Source: Geosiphon pyriformis (lineage: Eukaryota > Glomeromycota > Glomeromycetes > Archaeosporales > Geosiphonaceae). From it: a stretch of 64,000 nt of DNA. Below, piece after piece: positions 22,693-35,657 of the stretch (the stretch's first letter is position 1; each line of letters opens with the position of its first letter). A program made the position numbers and the translations under genes. The stretch covers positions 732,305 through 796,304 of the forward strand of contig JAAOMT010000503.1 in NCBI GenBank assembly GCA_016748015.1. The letters run 5' to 3'. Under the pieces are notes generated by a model, which was not told the origin of the DNA, made no database searches, and saw nothing but the letters and a program-made list of their open reading frames with translations.

Positions 22693-23259
22693 TTGTTTAT
22701 ACCATCAGTATTATTTACTTATTGGACAATGAAGCAAGATACTACACAAACAACACTATTTGAATTAGTATATGATAGAACAGCAATACTACCAGTAGAG
22801 ATAAAAGTACGAACATATCCAACAGAACCAATAACAGAAGAGAATTTCCAAAGAACATTGTTGAGAAGAACATATGACTTAATAGAAACACTAGAAAACA
22901 AAAGGCGAAGAACAGCTGATAACATACAAAAGTCACAAGAAAAACAAAAAGAAAGACATGATAACCAACTATCAAAGAAACTAGTTGAATTCAAGATTGG
23001 AGACAAAGTACTTTTACATCATACTAAAGTGGAAAAACAATGGAATGGAAAATTTGACTTTAAATGGAACAGACCATTTCACATAGAAGAAATTCTTGGA
23101 AATAGAGCTTATAAATTAAGGTTGAACAACAAAATCTTAACCAAAGCAGCACATGATGATCAACTGAAACAATATCACCATATGGCATTATCATCCATCA
23201 GTAAGATTCTACAATTAAGAGTACAGAGAATACTAATCAAACCAGATGAAATTTCATAA
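22693..23259 (+). pseudogene. Element D: integrase C-terminal domain
   Basis: Open for 188 codons. FIPSVLFTYWTMKQDT is the end of the core. It is followed by TPFELVYGR-like residues, a helical KRRRTADNIQKSQEKQKERHD segment, VEFKIGDKVLLHHTK and the GPY/F-like KWNRPFHIEEILGNRAYKLRL. No chromodomain is visible. The frame ends with TAA at 23257, as in F (51665-51667), while A reads on to the next stop. The conserved TGA follows at 23302. Confidence 0.82.
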
Positions 23260-23357
23260 GATCTAAAACCAATTATAATCATTGAACCAAATATGTAAAA
23301 TTGAACAACCAAGGAGTATATAAAAGACATGATATATGTGACAAAAGACAACAAAAA

Positions 23358-23987
23358 ATAGAGATTACTGACAATATTCACTCGCTAACACAACAATTCT
23401 TTCAACTGATCCAACAACAGAAAATAGAAATTACAATTAACCAACAAACTATCAAATACACAAACACCAGAAAAGAAACACAAAATAAAATATAGAGAAA
23501 AACAGAAAATACTGTTAACAAAATAATCACAAAAGTAAAATTGATAATAGAAACACAAACAAAAGTAATCTAATATTAAGAAATGATTATAGAAACTTGA
23601 AATTAGTGGATACAACAATTTCCAAAAAACTTTTTTTATTTTTATTTGGGACAACATTTGAACATTCAGGGCTTGTACACAGATAAAACAAAATTATTAT
23701 TTGACACAACAATACTGCAACAACTAGAACAATTTGTGAAGAAGAACAATTTAACCACATGAGCAAGAGCCATTTACTGGCTACACACAAGATTTCAAGA
23801 TTGGCCAGAAATCTTACTCAATCCAGAAATGGACTCTATTACCATCAACCAAATAAAAAAAATAACAAATACATAATTTGAAAACTTACAAAACAAGATA
23901 GCACAAGTAATTTTTGAAAAAGAAGTTCAAAAAATATTCAAAGACAGAAAATTAGAATTAAGAGATCTCAATAAAGCTTAATATTAA
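23358..23987 (+). pseudogene. Element D: ORF3
   Basis: Exactly 630 nt, as in A and F, although the start codon has become ATA and several stops have arisen (TAG at about 23493, TAA at 23979). Conserved words survive: IEITDNIHSLTQQFFQLIQ, INQQTIKY, ILQQLEQFVKKNN. A one-base difference separates it from the pol frame relative to A and F. Length conservation despite heavy base change suggests few indels. Confidence 0.7.
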
Positions 23988-24000
23988 AAAAAAGGAATAA

Positions 24001-24829
24001 TATTACTCATCAAATATAAGAAGTATATATTAGCATAAATTAGCCAATCAGAAGTAACTGTAGTAAAATGTGAAATTTCAGGATTCTTTTCAGAGAAATT
24101 GCAAGATTCCAGAAATTTCAGAATTCTTGTACAAGAAATCACAGGATTCCAGAATTTCAGAATTCTTTTCAAAAAAATTACAGGATTCCAAGAATTCAGA
24201 ATTCCTGGTGTAAAGAATTGAAGAATTGAGGAATCTTAATTATGTATATATAACAGTAGTATTAAAAACAGAAAAGGCAGAATTCTATAGTTAAAGACCT
24301 TATAGTTTAGATTTAATCTAAACAACCTTCCATATTATAAATATCAATAAATAATTATTCAAATATCTCCAATTTACTCTCCACTATTAACACTTGATGT
24401 TGATAACAATTGATACTTAACCACACTAGAACAATAGCTCTTGATCACAGCTATTGATGGGATACTAACATTTATTGCCTTGGCTTATTTTTATTTTATT
24501 TTCTTTATTTTCTTTTATTTTGTTATTTTTTTTGTTTTATTAAATTAATTAAGGATTAAGTGCTAAATTATTGTGGGTAGAACACGTAAAGAATACAGAT
24601 TACTTACCAAAAAAGTGCCAGCCATCAAGCTAAAGAAAAAAATTGACAGAATTGCAATTCTGGGAAGCTATGGATAAAACAACTATTGAATTTTTGTCTA
24701 TTATACAAAAAATTCAACCAAAACCTTTAGATAACAATATTTTCAGATTACCATTACTGCAAATAGCTTCTGAGCACCAAGTTATGGGTTTGTTATTTGA
24801 TTTGAGACCCCAAATAATTACTTATAACA
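24001..24829 (+). mobile_element. Element D: 3' LTR
   Basis: TATTACTCATCAAATATAAG to ACTTATAACA, after the purine tract AAAAAAAAAGGAATAA. Carries the palindromic array (about 24070-24215), TATA box (about 24243), AATAAAT (about 24350) and the TCTTGATCACAGCTATTGATG block. It ends against the AT-decayed LINE at 24830. Confidence 0.85.
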
Positions 24830-24834
24830 ATGTA

Positions 24835-27800
24835 TATATCTATAGCAGTTTAGTTATCTGAATACACAACCACAACACAGAAAAAGGACATGTATTCTAA
24901 AAAAAAAGTAATGGCTTGCAATTTAGTTAGTATTGAAGACAACAATTTATGAATTCTAACTTCAATTTTCAAATTTATTTCAAAAAAATAAGCAATAGTC
25001 TTACATATAATAGCAACAGAACCCAAATTTTTCAAAAACTTATTGGTATATACATTAATTAAATTTGACTAGATTTTATGTAAGCATTTTTTTAAAGTTA
25101 AAAACTTATTCATTAATAAAACATTATTATTTGCTAATTCAAAAATTACATTAGGAAATGCTAACACAAAATCAGAATTATATAAAAATTTTAATATTAG
25201 TACAAACTAAAAAGGCACAGACCTCTTAGAATTCAGTTTTTTTTAGTAATAAAAAGTTTTTTAATTTATAATTCTATTTTGTTTATTCAAAAGTCTATTA
25301 CAAAAACCATATCAAATTTTTTTAATGAACCAATCTTATTGAAATACATTAAAGTTGCCAAGATAATTAATATAGAAAACTTGTCAAAACTGAAAAACAC
25401 ACAAGACAAATTATTTTTTAATAATAAATTATTGTTCAAAAAAATACACATTACTCCAGCCAAAAAATTGTTAGAGAGACTAACTTGTAACTTAACCAAA
25501 TGCTATAAAAAATTCAAAAAAGCCTAGTCCAAAATCTGTAAATTTAAAAATCTGTACTTAAAAAACTAATTAAAAATATCAACAACATTTAAAAAAGCAA
25601 TAATTTAAATAATCTTAATTTTAGTCTGAATTTGTTTGAATGTCTTTAAATTATATAAAAAAAATAGTATAATGTCTTATTAAAAACAAGTTAGCTTTCA
25701 ATTTGAGACTCTTTTTAATCATAATATTCTAATAGTAATATGTTTCAGAAGAAACAAAACTGAACTGTAATTAATATTTGATTATAGATTATAAAATAGC
25801 CAAAACCAAATAGAAGAATTGCTTATCTATAATAGTTTTTTTCAACACTATATTCGAAAAAAACCTGATATTAAAGTAAGTTTTGACCAAACTGGACTTA
25901 AACAGATTATTTGTTAATAAAAAAATCTTCAAATATTTGTATAATACACTATTTTTGACAATTAAAATTGGCAATTTACTAATTCTCAAAGAAGCATTTT
26001 TAATTTTTTAATTAATAAGAATAAATATTGTTTTATCATTGTTAATTAAGATATTATTAAATAAAAAAAATTTACTAGCAATATTTAAAATATATTATGT
26101 AGATATATAATTACTTCCTATCTAACTCATATTATTAACAAAAACATTAGCTGTAAAAAAGAATGTTTTGTCTAAACTGGCTTTTACTTTTTCTAATTTG
26201 GCAACAAACTTGGTATTGATATAATAGCCACACAAATGCTTATGTCTCTTAACTTTACATAAAAGAAAATCATAAAATATCTTCTAAAAAAGTGGCAAAA
26301 AAACTTTACTTTGGTCTAAACTATTATGTATTTTGTATTCATTTGAAAGCCCAAAATCAATTATCATCTTATTAATTCTGTTTTTATGTATATTACCAAA
26401 AAACAATAAATTTCTTGCACATTTTTATTTGTTTTAAACTCTATTGCAAATGAATTCAGCCAACAGAATTATAGACTTTATATATATTTTACAATACTAG
26501 TCATATCTTTCTGTTTTTTTTCAAAACATTCTTGATAACAAAGCCTATCACAAAAATAGAATTATGAGTAAACATGTCTTTAAGTATTAAAAAATTGGTT
26601 TCATAAAATACATCAAACTTGGTATAAACAGAAAAGATACAGTCTGATAATATTTTTGAAAAAATTTTTTTTGTTGTCTTAATTAAAGCAATAGATTTCG
26701 CATTTGTTAATACTTTTTTCTAATTATAAGGTTTTAAAATTATAGAATTTTAAGTTCTTTTTCAAGACATAAAAACAAATCCTAAAACCAAGTAACTATT
26801 TAATAAAATTAAGAAGCACTTTAAAATATCATTATCACTATGCTTTTAAAGTTTGTTTAAAATACCAGAAAGCCTAGCTGTTTTGTTATTAAAAAAATAA
26901 TTAACCATATTTTTTAACTTTTTAAGACCAATTTTTTTTTATTATACTAGAAAACACATTATTATCTACATAAGCCAAAGATGTATACTAATAAGACCAA
27001 AAACCAAAAACAACTTCTAGTACTAGATGTTTTCTTGTTTAATCTTTTATGATATTGTTTACTTTACTTTTTACTTTATTTGGTTCTAGCATCAGTTCAT
27101 TATCAATTATCAAATAATCTAACACTATTTTTTGAAATGACTGTTTTAAAACATTTCTAATTATGTAGTCTTTGTTTATACAAAAATTTTTCATTTTTTT
27201 ATTAATAGTTTTCTTTATAATTAATGCTTTAACAGTTTCTAATTTTCAAAACTTTGACATATAATATTCTTTTTTAGTCTTAAGCAAATGACCAAAAACT
27301 TCTTTAAATTTTATCTTATATTTAATTAATAATTGAATATTAGATGCTTTATTGTTGTCAACTATAGACCAAATTTTCATAAATCAGACAAATTCAAAAA
27401 TATTTTCAGAAACAAAAGTCTTAACAATCTTAGAAACCAATAATTCCAGCTTAAAAAACTTATTTTTTAAAACATCAAATTTATTGTATTAATATTTAGA
27501 AAAAATCTTTTTCACTAAATTCACCATAATTTTTTGCAAACATTTCCATATCTTATTTAAGACATCCTAATCTTTTGCAATCTAAAATCTTGTCAAATCA
27601 AATTTAAGCTTGATAATAAATATCTCTAAAATATGTTCACTTTAACTCATTTGTATTTTTTATTTCGAACTTTTAATAATCATAATTGGCTTGTTTATAT
27701 ATAGCATTTAAATAAACATTTAAAAAATTATTTATGCCAAAAAAAACTAACATGGCCTGGTAATTAGTATTAAAATACTCAGATACATCAGAAATTTTAT

Positions 27801-30270
27801 AATTAATAACTATTAATAAAAAACAAAAATATAATTAATAGTTCTTTTCATTTCTTTTGAGTTGTTTTATATTGGCAGCTTGGCTGTAAGATTTTCAGTA
27901 AGTAAATTGCATAATCTTTAACCAGAATATTTTCCAAAATTAGTACTTCTTTTTAAACTATTCTTATTAAAATTCTTATTTAGCACTATATAAAATCCAG
28001 AACTAACTGCTTTATAATAAGTAAATTCACTTTACTAGCTTGACCAAAGCACATACTTATTAAAACATCTACATAAATCTCCAAGATCACAATTAAAAGA
28101 CCATTACTAAACAAAAAATAATTGATAAAAGACAATCTGAAATTTCAAATATTTTATATACATACTAAACAAATATATTATCTATTATTATTGTTACATC
28201 TAAATCCAAGTAACTAGAATTTAAACCAAACACAAAAACCTTCAGACCAAAAAACTTGTCTTTTATTTACAATTTGTATTGTCTTTTAAGTTTTATTTTA
28301 GTTACAAAAAAATTAAATTCCCAGATTTTTTATGTTATTTAATAATATTTTTTTGTTTTGCTAAATTGTTTATGTTCTTAATATTATATGTAGTAACTTT
28401 TTATATGAAATTAATTATTAAAATAAAGAAACTATTAGAAAATTTGAGCCAACATATAGTTGATTTAATTTTTTTAAAACCAAACCAATAAAAATCTCAA
28501 GAGTAACTATTTTTGATTTTAATTTACTTATTTTAGTGATTAAAACTTTTGAGCTGCTTAACTTTAATTCTGAACTTTTAATTATTGCAATTAAATAAAA
28601 AAAAACAATATTTATAAGGCATTCAAAACTATATTTGTATTTAAACTTAAATTCCAAAATACAATAATAGTTGACAAAAGAGAATAAAAAATAGAAACCA
28701 AAAGAATTAAATCTACATTATTTAATCTTTACACTATGCTAAACACTTGATTAGCAAAAAGTTTTAAAGATTACTTCAAAAAAGCCAAATAAACATTAAT
28801 AAAAGATATATCTTATAAAGCAGATAGAATCTTATTTAAATATAAAGTATTTAAGAGAGATAATTTCAAACTAGAATCCAAAAGAACATTATTAGAAATA
28901 GATACCAATAAGATTATTTAAGCCTATAATTTGTTATCAAAAGCAGCAAAATAAAAAATAAAACACTTTTTTTGACATATAATTTTGTAAGTTAAAAGTA
29001 ATTTTTATCTAAAATAAACTTTTTAAATATTTTTAAAAACAGAGATACAAAAATACTTAATACATCACATTTTAAAGCAAAATGTTTAAAACATCTATAT
29101 TTTTTACAATAAACCAGATTTATCCTAATCCAAAAAAGATTAATATTATTTAAAATAGACTTTATATAAAAGATTAACTCTAATCTCTTTTCTAATTTAA
29201 AACCAATTACTATATAGCAAATTTTATTGCCAGTTTTAAATAATCAATTAATAATACAAGTTTTTTTACCAGTCTTTTTTAACAAATTACCAAGATTATA
29301 AACAATTGTTTTTACAAATAGAATAAACAGAAGCACTTTAAACTAATTTCTTGACATCTAAATATCACAATTTTTTATAGTTTTTGTTACACATACTGAA
29401 TTTTTTTAATTAAGAATAACTATTTTGTTGCTAACAAATCAGCTTAATAATTATTTTTTTAAGCATATTTATGAAAATTTTCTTAATTATTACAGTTTAA
29501 TCTAACTTAATTTTTTGTTTTTTGATATTGTTGTTTATAATAATTCTTTTTTTCTAAGCCAATAATATGGTCTTATTTATACTTTTTTTTAATGTAAATA
29601 TAGATTTAATTATTTCTTCAAATTTTGAAAAAGTAATAATTTTCTTAAATTTATTGACTAATAAAAATTTTTTTTTAATGAGGTAAGTTTTTACTATTGC
29701 TAATTTGCTTTTTATGGTTGAAAAATTGATATCTAAGACAAAAAATTTCTTAATAGACACTTCTATTAGAGTTTTTATTATCTTGGAATCAATCTATTTT
29801 TTGTTTAATAAGATATTAAAAGAAGGCAAAAGGAGTTCAATTTTTTTCTTTGTATTGAATCAAAAAAACCAAAAAAAGAACTATATATTATATTAGGAAC
29901 TATTCTTTTGGTCTTAGGAATAATAGCAACTAAACCAAAAAAAGATTCACTATTAATACAAGTTATCAAATCATTATTTTTACTATTACTAAACTTATTG
30001 TTCATATTTGAATATATACTATTACCAAAACCAGTCTTAACTAAAGAGATATCTTTTTTTATTATCAGAATATTTAATATTATTGAGAATAATTCTCTTT
30101 TTTTAAGAAAAAAAGCCATTAATAAGACCATAAAAAGTCTTTTTAGATGTTTTTTTTTAGATATACTATTACCTAAAGTAGTTTTTAAGTTTATAACAAA
30201 GAAGTTATTAGTTAAAAAAAAATTAAAAAGAATAATAAAAGAAATTATGTTTTTTGAAAAATTTTAGATG
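24835..30270 (-). mobile_element. LINE copy 1, AT-decayed and 3'-truncated
   Basis: Despite extreme AT content, - strand fragments match LINE copies 2 and 3 in order. ORF1 start is at about 30130 (KKDISLVKT...FGNSIYSN; copy 3 EKDISLDRS). DINFSTIKSKLAIVKT and FSKFEEIIKSIFT lie at about 29600-29740, and the ORF1 end (SSSKVLITKISKLKSKI) at 28418-28657. RT thumb words (FFSNIVLKKTIIDKQFFYL) are near 25800-25900, then SLSNNFLAGVMCIFL at about 25440-25500. The RNase H start (NKFLKNLGSVA... VEVRIH) is at 24850-25035. Copies 2 and 3 continue about 1 kb further, so the 3' end was removed where element D begins. Not coding. Confidence 0.8.
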
Positions 30271-30807
30271 TTAATTTATTTTTAATAATTGAAATTTAAA
30301 TAATATTATAAAAACTTAATAAACTGAATTTATTTCTAATTTCTTTTAATTTAGTTTAATTAGTGTTTTAACTAATTTAAATAGTTAATTACATGTAAAA
30401 AACATGTAAAACATATTAATTTATGTTATTTAATTTAATATTATATTAGATAATATTTAAATACATATTGTTAAAACATAAAAAAATAATAATTATAATT
30501 TAATTGAGATTTGCAAATATTTAAAACAATATAATTACCAAATATAATTATTATATACTTAAAAACCAAAACTTTATTAAAGTAAAAAAATCTTAATTCA
30601 TATATTTTTATATTTATATCCAAAGAAAAATTCACAAAAAATACAATAATATTATAAAAAACATTAAAAAAACCAAAATTTTTAACCAATCTATTAATAT
30701 AAATTAATAACTTAAAATTCTTTAAATTCTTTAAATTAAATACTACAAAAGCAAATTAAATATATTTTTTAAATTTTAATATTTTTTAAATATTGTTTTT
30801 TATTAAT
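30271..30807. other. AT-rich intergenic DNA
   Basis: Between the 5' end of LINE copy 1 and the 3' tail of LINE copy 2. Almost pure A/T with many short T- and A-runs. A 72-codon - strand open frame (30471-30689) is low-complexity. I see no gene or RNA here. Confidence 0.6.
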
Positions 30808-30856
30808 AAAATATATTATTATTATATTATTATTATTATTATTTTTTATTCTTTTA
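30808..30856 (-). repeat. LINE copy 2: 3' (TAA)n tail
   Basis: A run of ATT/TTA units on the + strand (TAA on the - strand), directly after the 3' untranslated region. LINEs of several groups end in such simple repeats rather than poly(A). Confidence 0.65.
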
Positions 30857-30969
30857 ACAAGTAAGGTTCAAACACAGCCTAGTACTATACATTAAAAAAA
30901 TGATCTAAACTAGGTATGAATCATGCATTTTCTACACATAACCAGCCATTCGGACTGATTAGAACAACA

Positions 30970-32436
30970 CTATGCAGCTATGTAAACTGAGACTAAACTA
31001 CTAAGACCTGAAAAAAATGAACAAGACTTGTGAGAACCAAAACATATACCAAAAGCATCAGCCATACCAAGCAGTTTTACCACACCAGCGGGAAATCCCG
31101 AAGGCAAACTAGAAACCGAGGTGATGGCTGAACCATCAAGAGGAATCAAACCATGCTTTTCTATATAGGCATGGTGTTTAGCACGAACCAGCCAAATATT
31201 ATTTCTAAAGGCTAAACTAAGAGAGTACACAAACTTAACAATTTCCAGACCAGCCAATTTGGAATAGTGGAAGATGGATATGGTCTTCCGAAACCAACCA
31301 TCAAAAACAAAACTCTTAAAGAGAGCTATATACACAGAAGAATTAAAAGTGCAAGATGACAACAGCTGCAACACACATAAAGAAGCATGATCGGAACCAG
31401 AAAGTATTCTCCAAGAATTCACGTGGAAGTCCAACAACTGATGGCAGGCAGACTCATCAGCTTTACAAAAGAATGCATGATCTGACACCTCCACTTCACT
31501 GCAATATAAGCACAATACACTGGGATAAAGTCTATTATAAAGGCGTTTCCGAACAACAACAGGCAGGTGGTAATGCAAAGCCTTTATAAAGTAGGTGTGT
31601 GCATAAGATGAGAGCCTGCTAGTAAAACCAGTATCCATGTGCAAATCAAGATGCCACACCAATGAAAAGCGGATCCAGTCAACCTCAGAAAGCAGACAGG
31701 TCTCCAAAAACTTGCAACCAGAACCAATCTCCTAATATGTATGACAAACAGAACAAAAAATATTACGAACAAAGTGTCTAGAATTGCCAGAAACTATATT
31801 ATCATCAGCCACAATAAAATGTTCATCCATGTGTGGAGGATGACACCAACCTGAAAGAGAAGCAGTGCCAACAATCATGTCAGCACACTTATTCTCCAAA
31901 ACACCAGAGTGACCTTTCACCTTGTGCCAACTGATCTTCAAGTTCTTACTATGAATAACATTAAAGATATGTCAATGTTCAATCCAATACTGATTACAAA
32001 AGTCAGGAGCCACCAAACCCAATTCTGACTTGTAAGCATCCAAAGCAGATTGACTGTCCAAAAACAAGTGAACAGAACTAGACAAGAGAACACACTCCAG
32101 AGCCAGCACAATAGCCTGCGATTCCACCAGTATAGAAGACATCAAACTCATAACACCAACACCCAAACCCAAACCAATGTCTTCAAAGAATGCAGCAACA
32201 CCAGCACTATAGTTGGCTGTACCAAAGTTCTTCAGGGATCCATCAGTGTACACAGATAATACATTAGCATTAACTTGAGAAAGATAATTGCAAATAGACA
32301 CACAATCACTGAATTCAAGAATGTTCAAAAGACCAGTACCACACAAAGCCATGGAGCAAATTGGAGAGACAGATATACTGTTGAGAAATGCAGTAGACAA
32401 CCTGAACCAATCAGGAACAGGGCCATGAGGGTCCAA
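30970..32436 (-). pseudogene. LINE copy 2 ORF2: RNase H and C-terminal Cys/His motif
   Basis: RNase H residues in order: VYTDGSLKN (Asp), VESQAIVLALE (Glu), LFLDSQSALDA (Asp), then in another frame WHKVKGHSGVLENKCAD (His and Asp loop). The C-terminal part has LCLYCSEVEVSDHAFFC, a C-x2-C...H-x4-C motif as in many LINE ORF2 ends, and finishes SVYIAA-stop. The ORF is split near 31970, 31940 and 31730 by stops or shifts. The last 245 codons (31707-30970) are open. It would degrade the RNA template strand during target-primed synthesis. Confidence 0.82.
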
Positions 32437-32499
32437 CCTTTTCCATTGCTTAAAGGTGTACCAATCAAAGACAACACCATGATGATCTCAAAGTTGCTC

Positions 32500-34751
32500 C
32501 ACATACACAATACTATATTACCAAAGAAAAGGAAGAAATTTGATAAATCTTGACTCACTTAAAACAGTAGACATGGGCATTCCATCATGAAACCAAAAAA
32601 AACTGACCAAGGGGCCACTTAGAGATAAATTACAATCAAGAAGAATATGAATTATGCCTGTCAGAAAATTATTAAAAGCACTGAACAAGTACGAACAAAA
32701 GAGACCAACAGATAAACAGGGTGTCAACACCAAACTTGTAGATCATAAGACCAGTAAGAAAACAAACAACCCAAAATTTCATCAGAGTTTATAAAGTCAA
32801 CAAGTGAAGCAATCTTACTCTTAGACTGAATTTGCAAAAAAGATCTCAAATCATAAAAAGAAGGGTGGTGGATGGTATCACTAGAAAAGTCAAGTGGCAG
32901 ACCAGACTTGAGCTTTAAGCCTTTACAAATTAGAGCATCCTATTTGTTGTACACATTAACAGGAACAAAGCTAAACTGCATTTTGTAGCTGACAATAGAG
33001 TAAAAGACCACTGACATTAAATATAAGAACTGTTTATCTAACACAACTTTTCTCAAAACCAGATTCGTAAAAAATCTGACATCTGAATGCACCTTGGCCA
33101 AACTAGGCTTTGAAAAACTCTCAGTCAAAAGAAAAATACCCAAATACTGATGTGATTCCTCTTTTTTGGCAATAGTGATGAGAGAGCCACTTATAAAAAA
33201 GAATGGATTGCTGATTCTGCTATTGATGGGAATGGCCACTGTCTTTTTGTTATTAATAGAAATGTCATTGATCTGAAAAAAATCACTAGCAACATCAAAA
33301 ATGTGTTGAGTAGCATTCCAACTGCTACCAACCCAAATTGTATCATCAATGAAAGCACCAGCAGCAAAAAATGAGGAAAATCCAGTTCGAGATTCAGTGC
33401 GACCACTCTTAGAGATAAAATGAGAATTGATCCTGTATCCACACACACTTTTTTGGCACTTGACTTTACACAACAGAGGATTATAAAATACATACCATAG
33501 AAGAGGGGAAAAAACTTCACCTTGGTCCAAACCATCATGTACATGATAACCATCTGTTAAACCAAAATCTGTCATGACCTGGTTGGTACAACCTTTATAA
33601 ATATTACCAAAAAATCAAATGAATCTGTCACACATTTTAATCCTGACCAAACTTTTCTTAAGATGATCCCAGCCAACAGAATCATACGCCTTCCACATGT
33701 TCTGCAAAACCAGCCACAGCTCCCGGTTTTTCTCCAAAGCATCCTTAATGACCAACCCAATTGCAAAAATAACAGACTGAGTCATTGTACCCTTCAAAAC
33801 CGAAAAATTGTCTCCATAAAGAACATCAAAAGTACTGCAAGTTGAGAAAATCCTATCAGAAAAGATCTTGGAGAGAATTTTACAAGCTGTTTTAATCAAA
33901 GCAATAGGACAAGTATTTGTTAAAACACCTTCTCATTCATATGGTTTGGAAATTATCAAGACCCAGACTTCTTTCCAAGAATTTGGAACAGATTTATCAG
34001 ACAAGCAACAGTTTAGAAGCACCAAAAGCATGTCCAAAATAGATTTGTCACAATGCTTCCAAAGCTTATTTGAGATACCTGAAAGACCAGCAGCTTTGCC
34101 ATCAAGCAAATTAGAAACCACCTCAAAAAATTCATCAAAATCAATTGAACACATTACACCAGAAAAAGCCCCATCAAAAATGTATTCTAAGAGCCAATAT
34201 TGCCAACACCAATCATCAGACACATCAGAAACTGTCTGATGCTTCTAGATCCAACTTCCCATAATTGAATCAATCTTAGACTTAACCAAACTAGGCTCCA
34301 AAACTAGCTCATTATCAACAACCAAATGGTTAAGCACTACTTTGCGAAAAGGATGCTCCAACACACTTTTAATAGTATGGCCTTTATCTATCTCAAAGCT
34401 CTCCATCCTCTTGTTAATAGCAGATTTAATGTCCCCCTTTTTAGCTCTCAAAGATTCTGTCAGTTTCAAAGCATGATAAGATTTCCTAGCTCCAGAGAGG
34501 GCAGAGCAAATACAATCAAAAGATGCACCAAAGTCTACCAAATCCTGAACAATCAAAGCCTTAGCTCTGTCCAAAAAACACCAACACTTCACAAGAGAAA
34601 CAAAACTACCAACAACACCTCCACGAAAAGCCCTAACAATCTTCGAAACCAAAAGTTCTAATCTGTGAAACCTCGAAGACCCCTTGGTGAAGATATGGTC
34701 ATTGTTCTTAAACCATTTCTTCTTGAATATTTCATTAGCCAAAAATACCAT
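32500..34751 (-). pseudogene. LINE copy 2 ORF2: linker and reverse transcriptase
   Basis: The linker between endonuclease and RT lies at 34751-34245. RT fingers and palm follow: LPDGKAAGLSGISNKLWKH (34223-33933), MWKAYDSVGWDHLKKSL (motif A, about 33700), DGLDQGEVFSPLLWYVFY (motif B, about 33530) and GAFIDDTIWVG (catalytic F-I-D-D, about 33350). ISINNKKTVAIPIN, YLGIFL and SDVRFFTNLVLRKVV come next, then the thumb down to about 32520. Stops at about 33600 and 32935. The catalytic loop has Ile where YADD/FADD have Ala, and so differs from the usual LINE form. Confidence 0.82.
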
Positions 34752-34982
34752 AACTTTTCAAATAACATTCTACATTGTGTCCAAGTCTGAGAATCTTGAA
34801 GCTGTAGCAAATTTATCTTAAAATATTGCCACATTAGCCATTATGACATCCTTGAAATTATTCCACTTATCAACACCAGCATTTTTGAAATTGAACTTCC
34901 ACTGATCTTTATTTGCATGCTTGTGAAGAGAATTCAACCACTTATCCAAAAGTCTACCCAAATCTACAGACATAAAAACAGC

Positions 34983-35657
34983 TTAATGGTCAGTATCAAA
35001 AAATTCACCAACATCAGACACCTCGCAATCCACCACAGCATTGACCAAGTTTGAAGAAATGAACAAAAAATTGATAGTCTTAGCCACACTCTGAAAGTTA
35101 GCCCATGTGGATTCTTTGACATAAAAACTACCACTCAAAGAATTGACCAAACCAAGATCCAGACATTTTTTGAAACTTGCACACTTTCGAAAGCCATTTT
35201 TATTGAAGTCACTACCCAGAACCACAAAAGAAGATTCATTAATTGCCTTTGCTATCATAGAATTAATATCAAAAGCTTGAAAGAAACAAACAGCCAGGGA
35301 TGCCCCAGCATAAAGTCCCAAAATGGACACAGAAAGTTTATTTTTAAATAACAGCTTGACCAAAAGGAGCTGACCAGGCACCTCAGAAATCTTACTAACA
35401 TGATGAGCCAGAGAAGAATCCATAATGATCGCAACCCCAGCATCCAGAAATCCTTTATCCAATCCAGATGAAAAAACTCTGACTCCATCAAACTTATCAT
35501 TAATCCAAAGTCTGCTATCAGACCTCAGCTTTGTTTCAGTAATTATCGAAACCAAATTTCCAGAATCTCTATGCCAACAAATAATGTCATCCTGCTTGGC
35601 AGGGATATTAATACTGCAAACATTACACATCGCAAATTTCCATACAAAGTTACTCAT
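34983..35657 (-). pseudogene. LINE copy 2 ORF2: apurinic-type endonuclease
   Basis: EEP-fold endonuclease that nicks target DNA to prime reverse transcription. Residues: start MSNFVWKFAMCNVCSIN, Glu in IITETKLRSDSR, LGLYAG, VVLGSDFNKNG (GDFN-type motif with Asp/Asn), VAKTINFLFIS, and the end GEFFDTDH (SDH-type His). The ATG at 35657-35655 overlaps the ORF1 stop as ATGA. A stop follows TDH at 34983. Confidence 0.82.

Noticed and set aside
29908-30267. 119-codon + strand open frame opposite the decayed LINE
   Set aside because: It is the reverse of LINE copy 1 ORF1, whose - strand words match copy 3. The + frame is open only because the sequence is so AT-rich.
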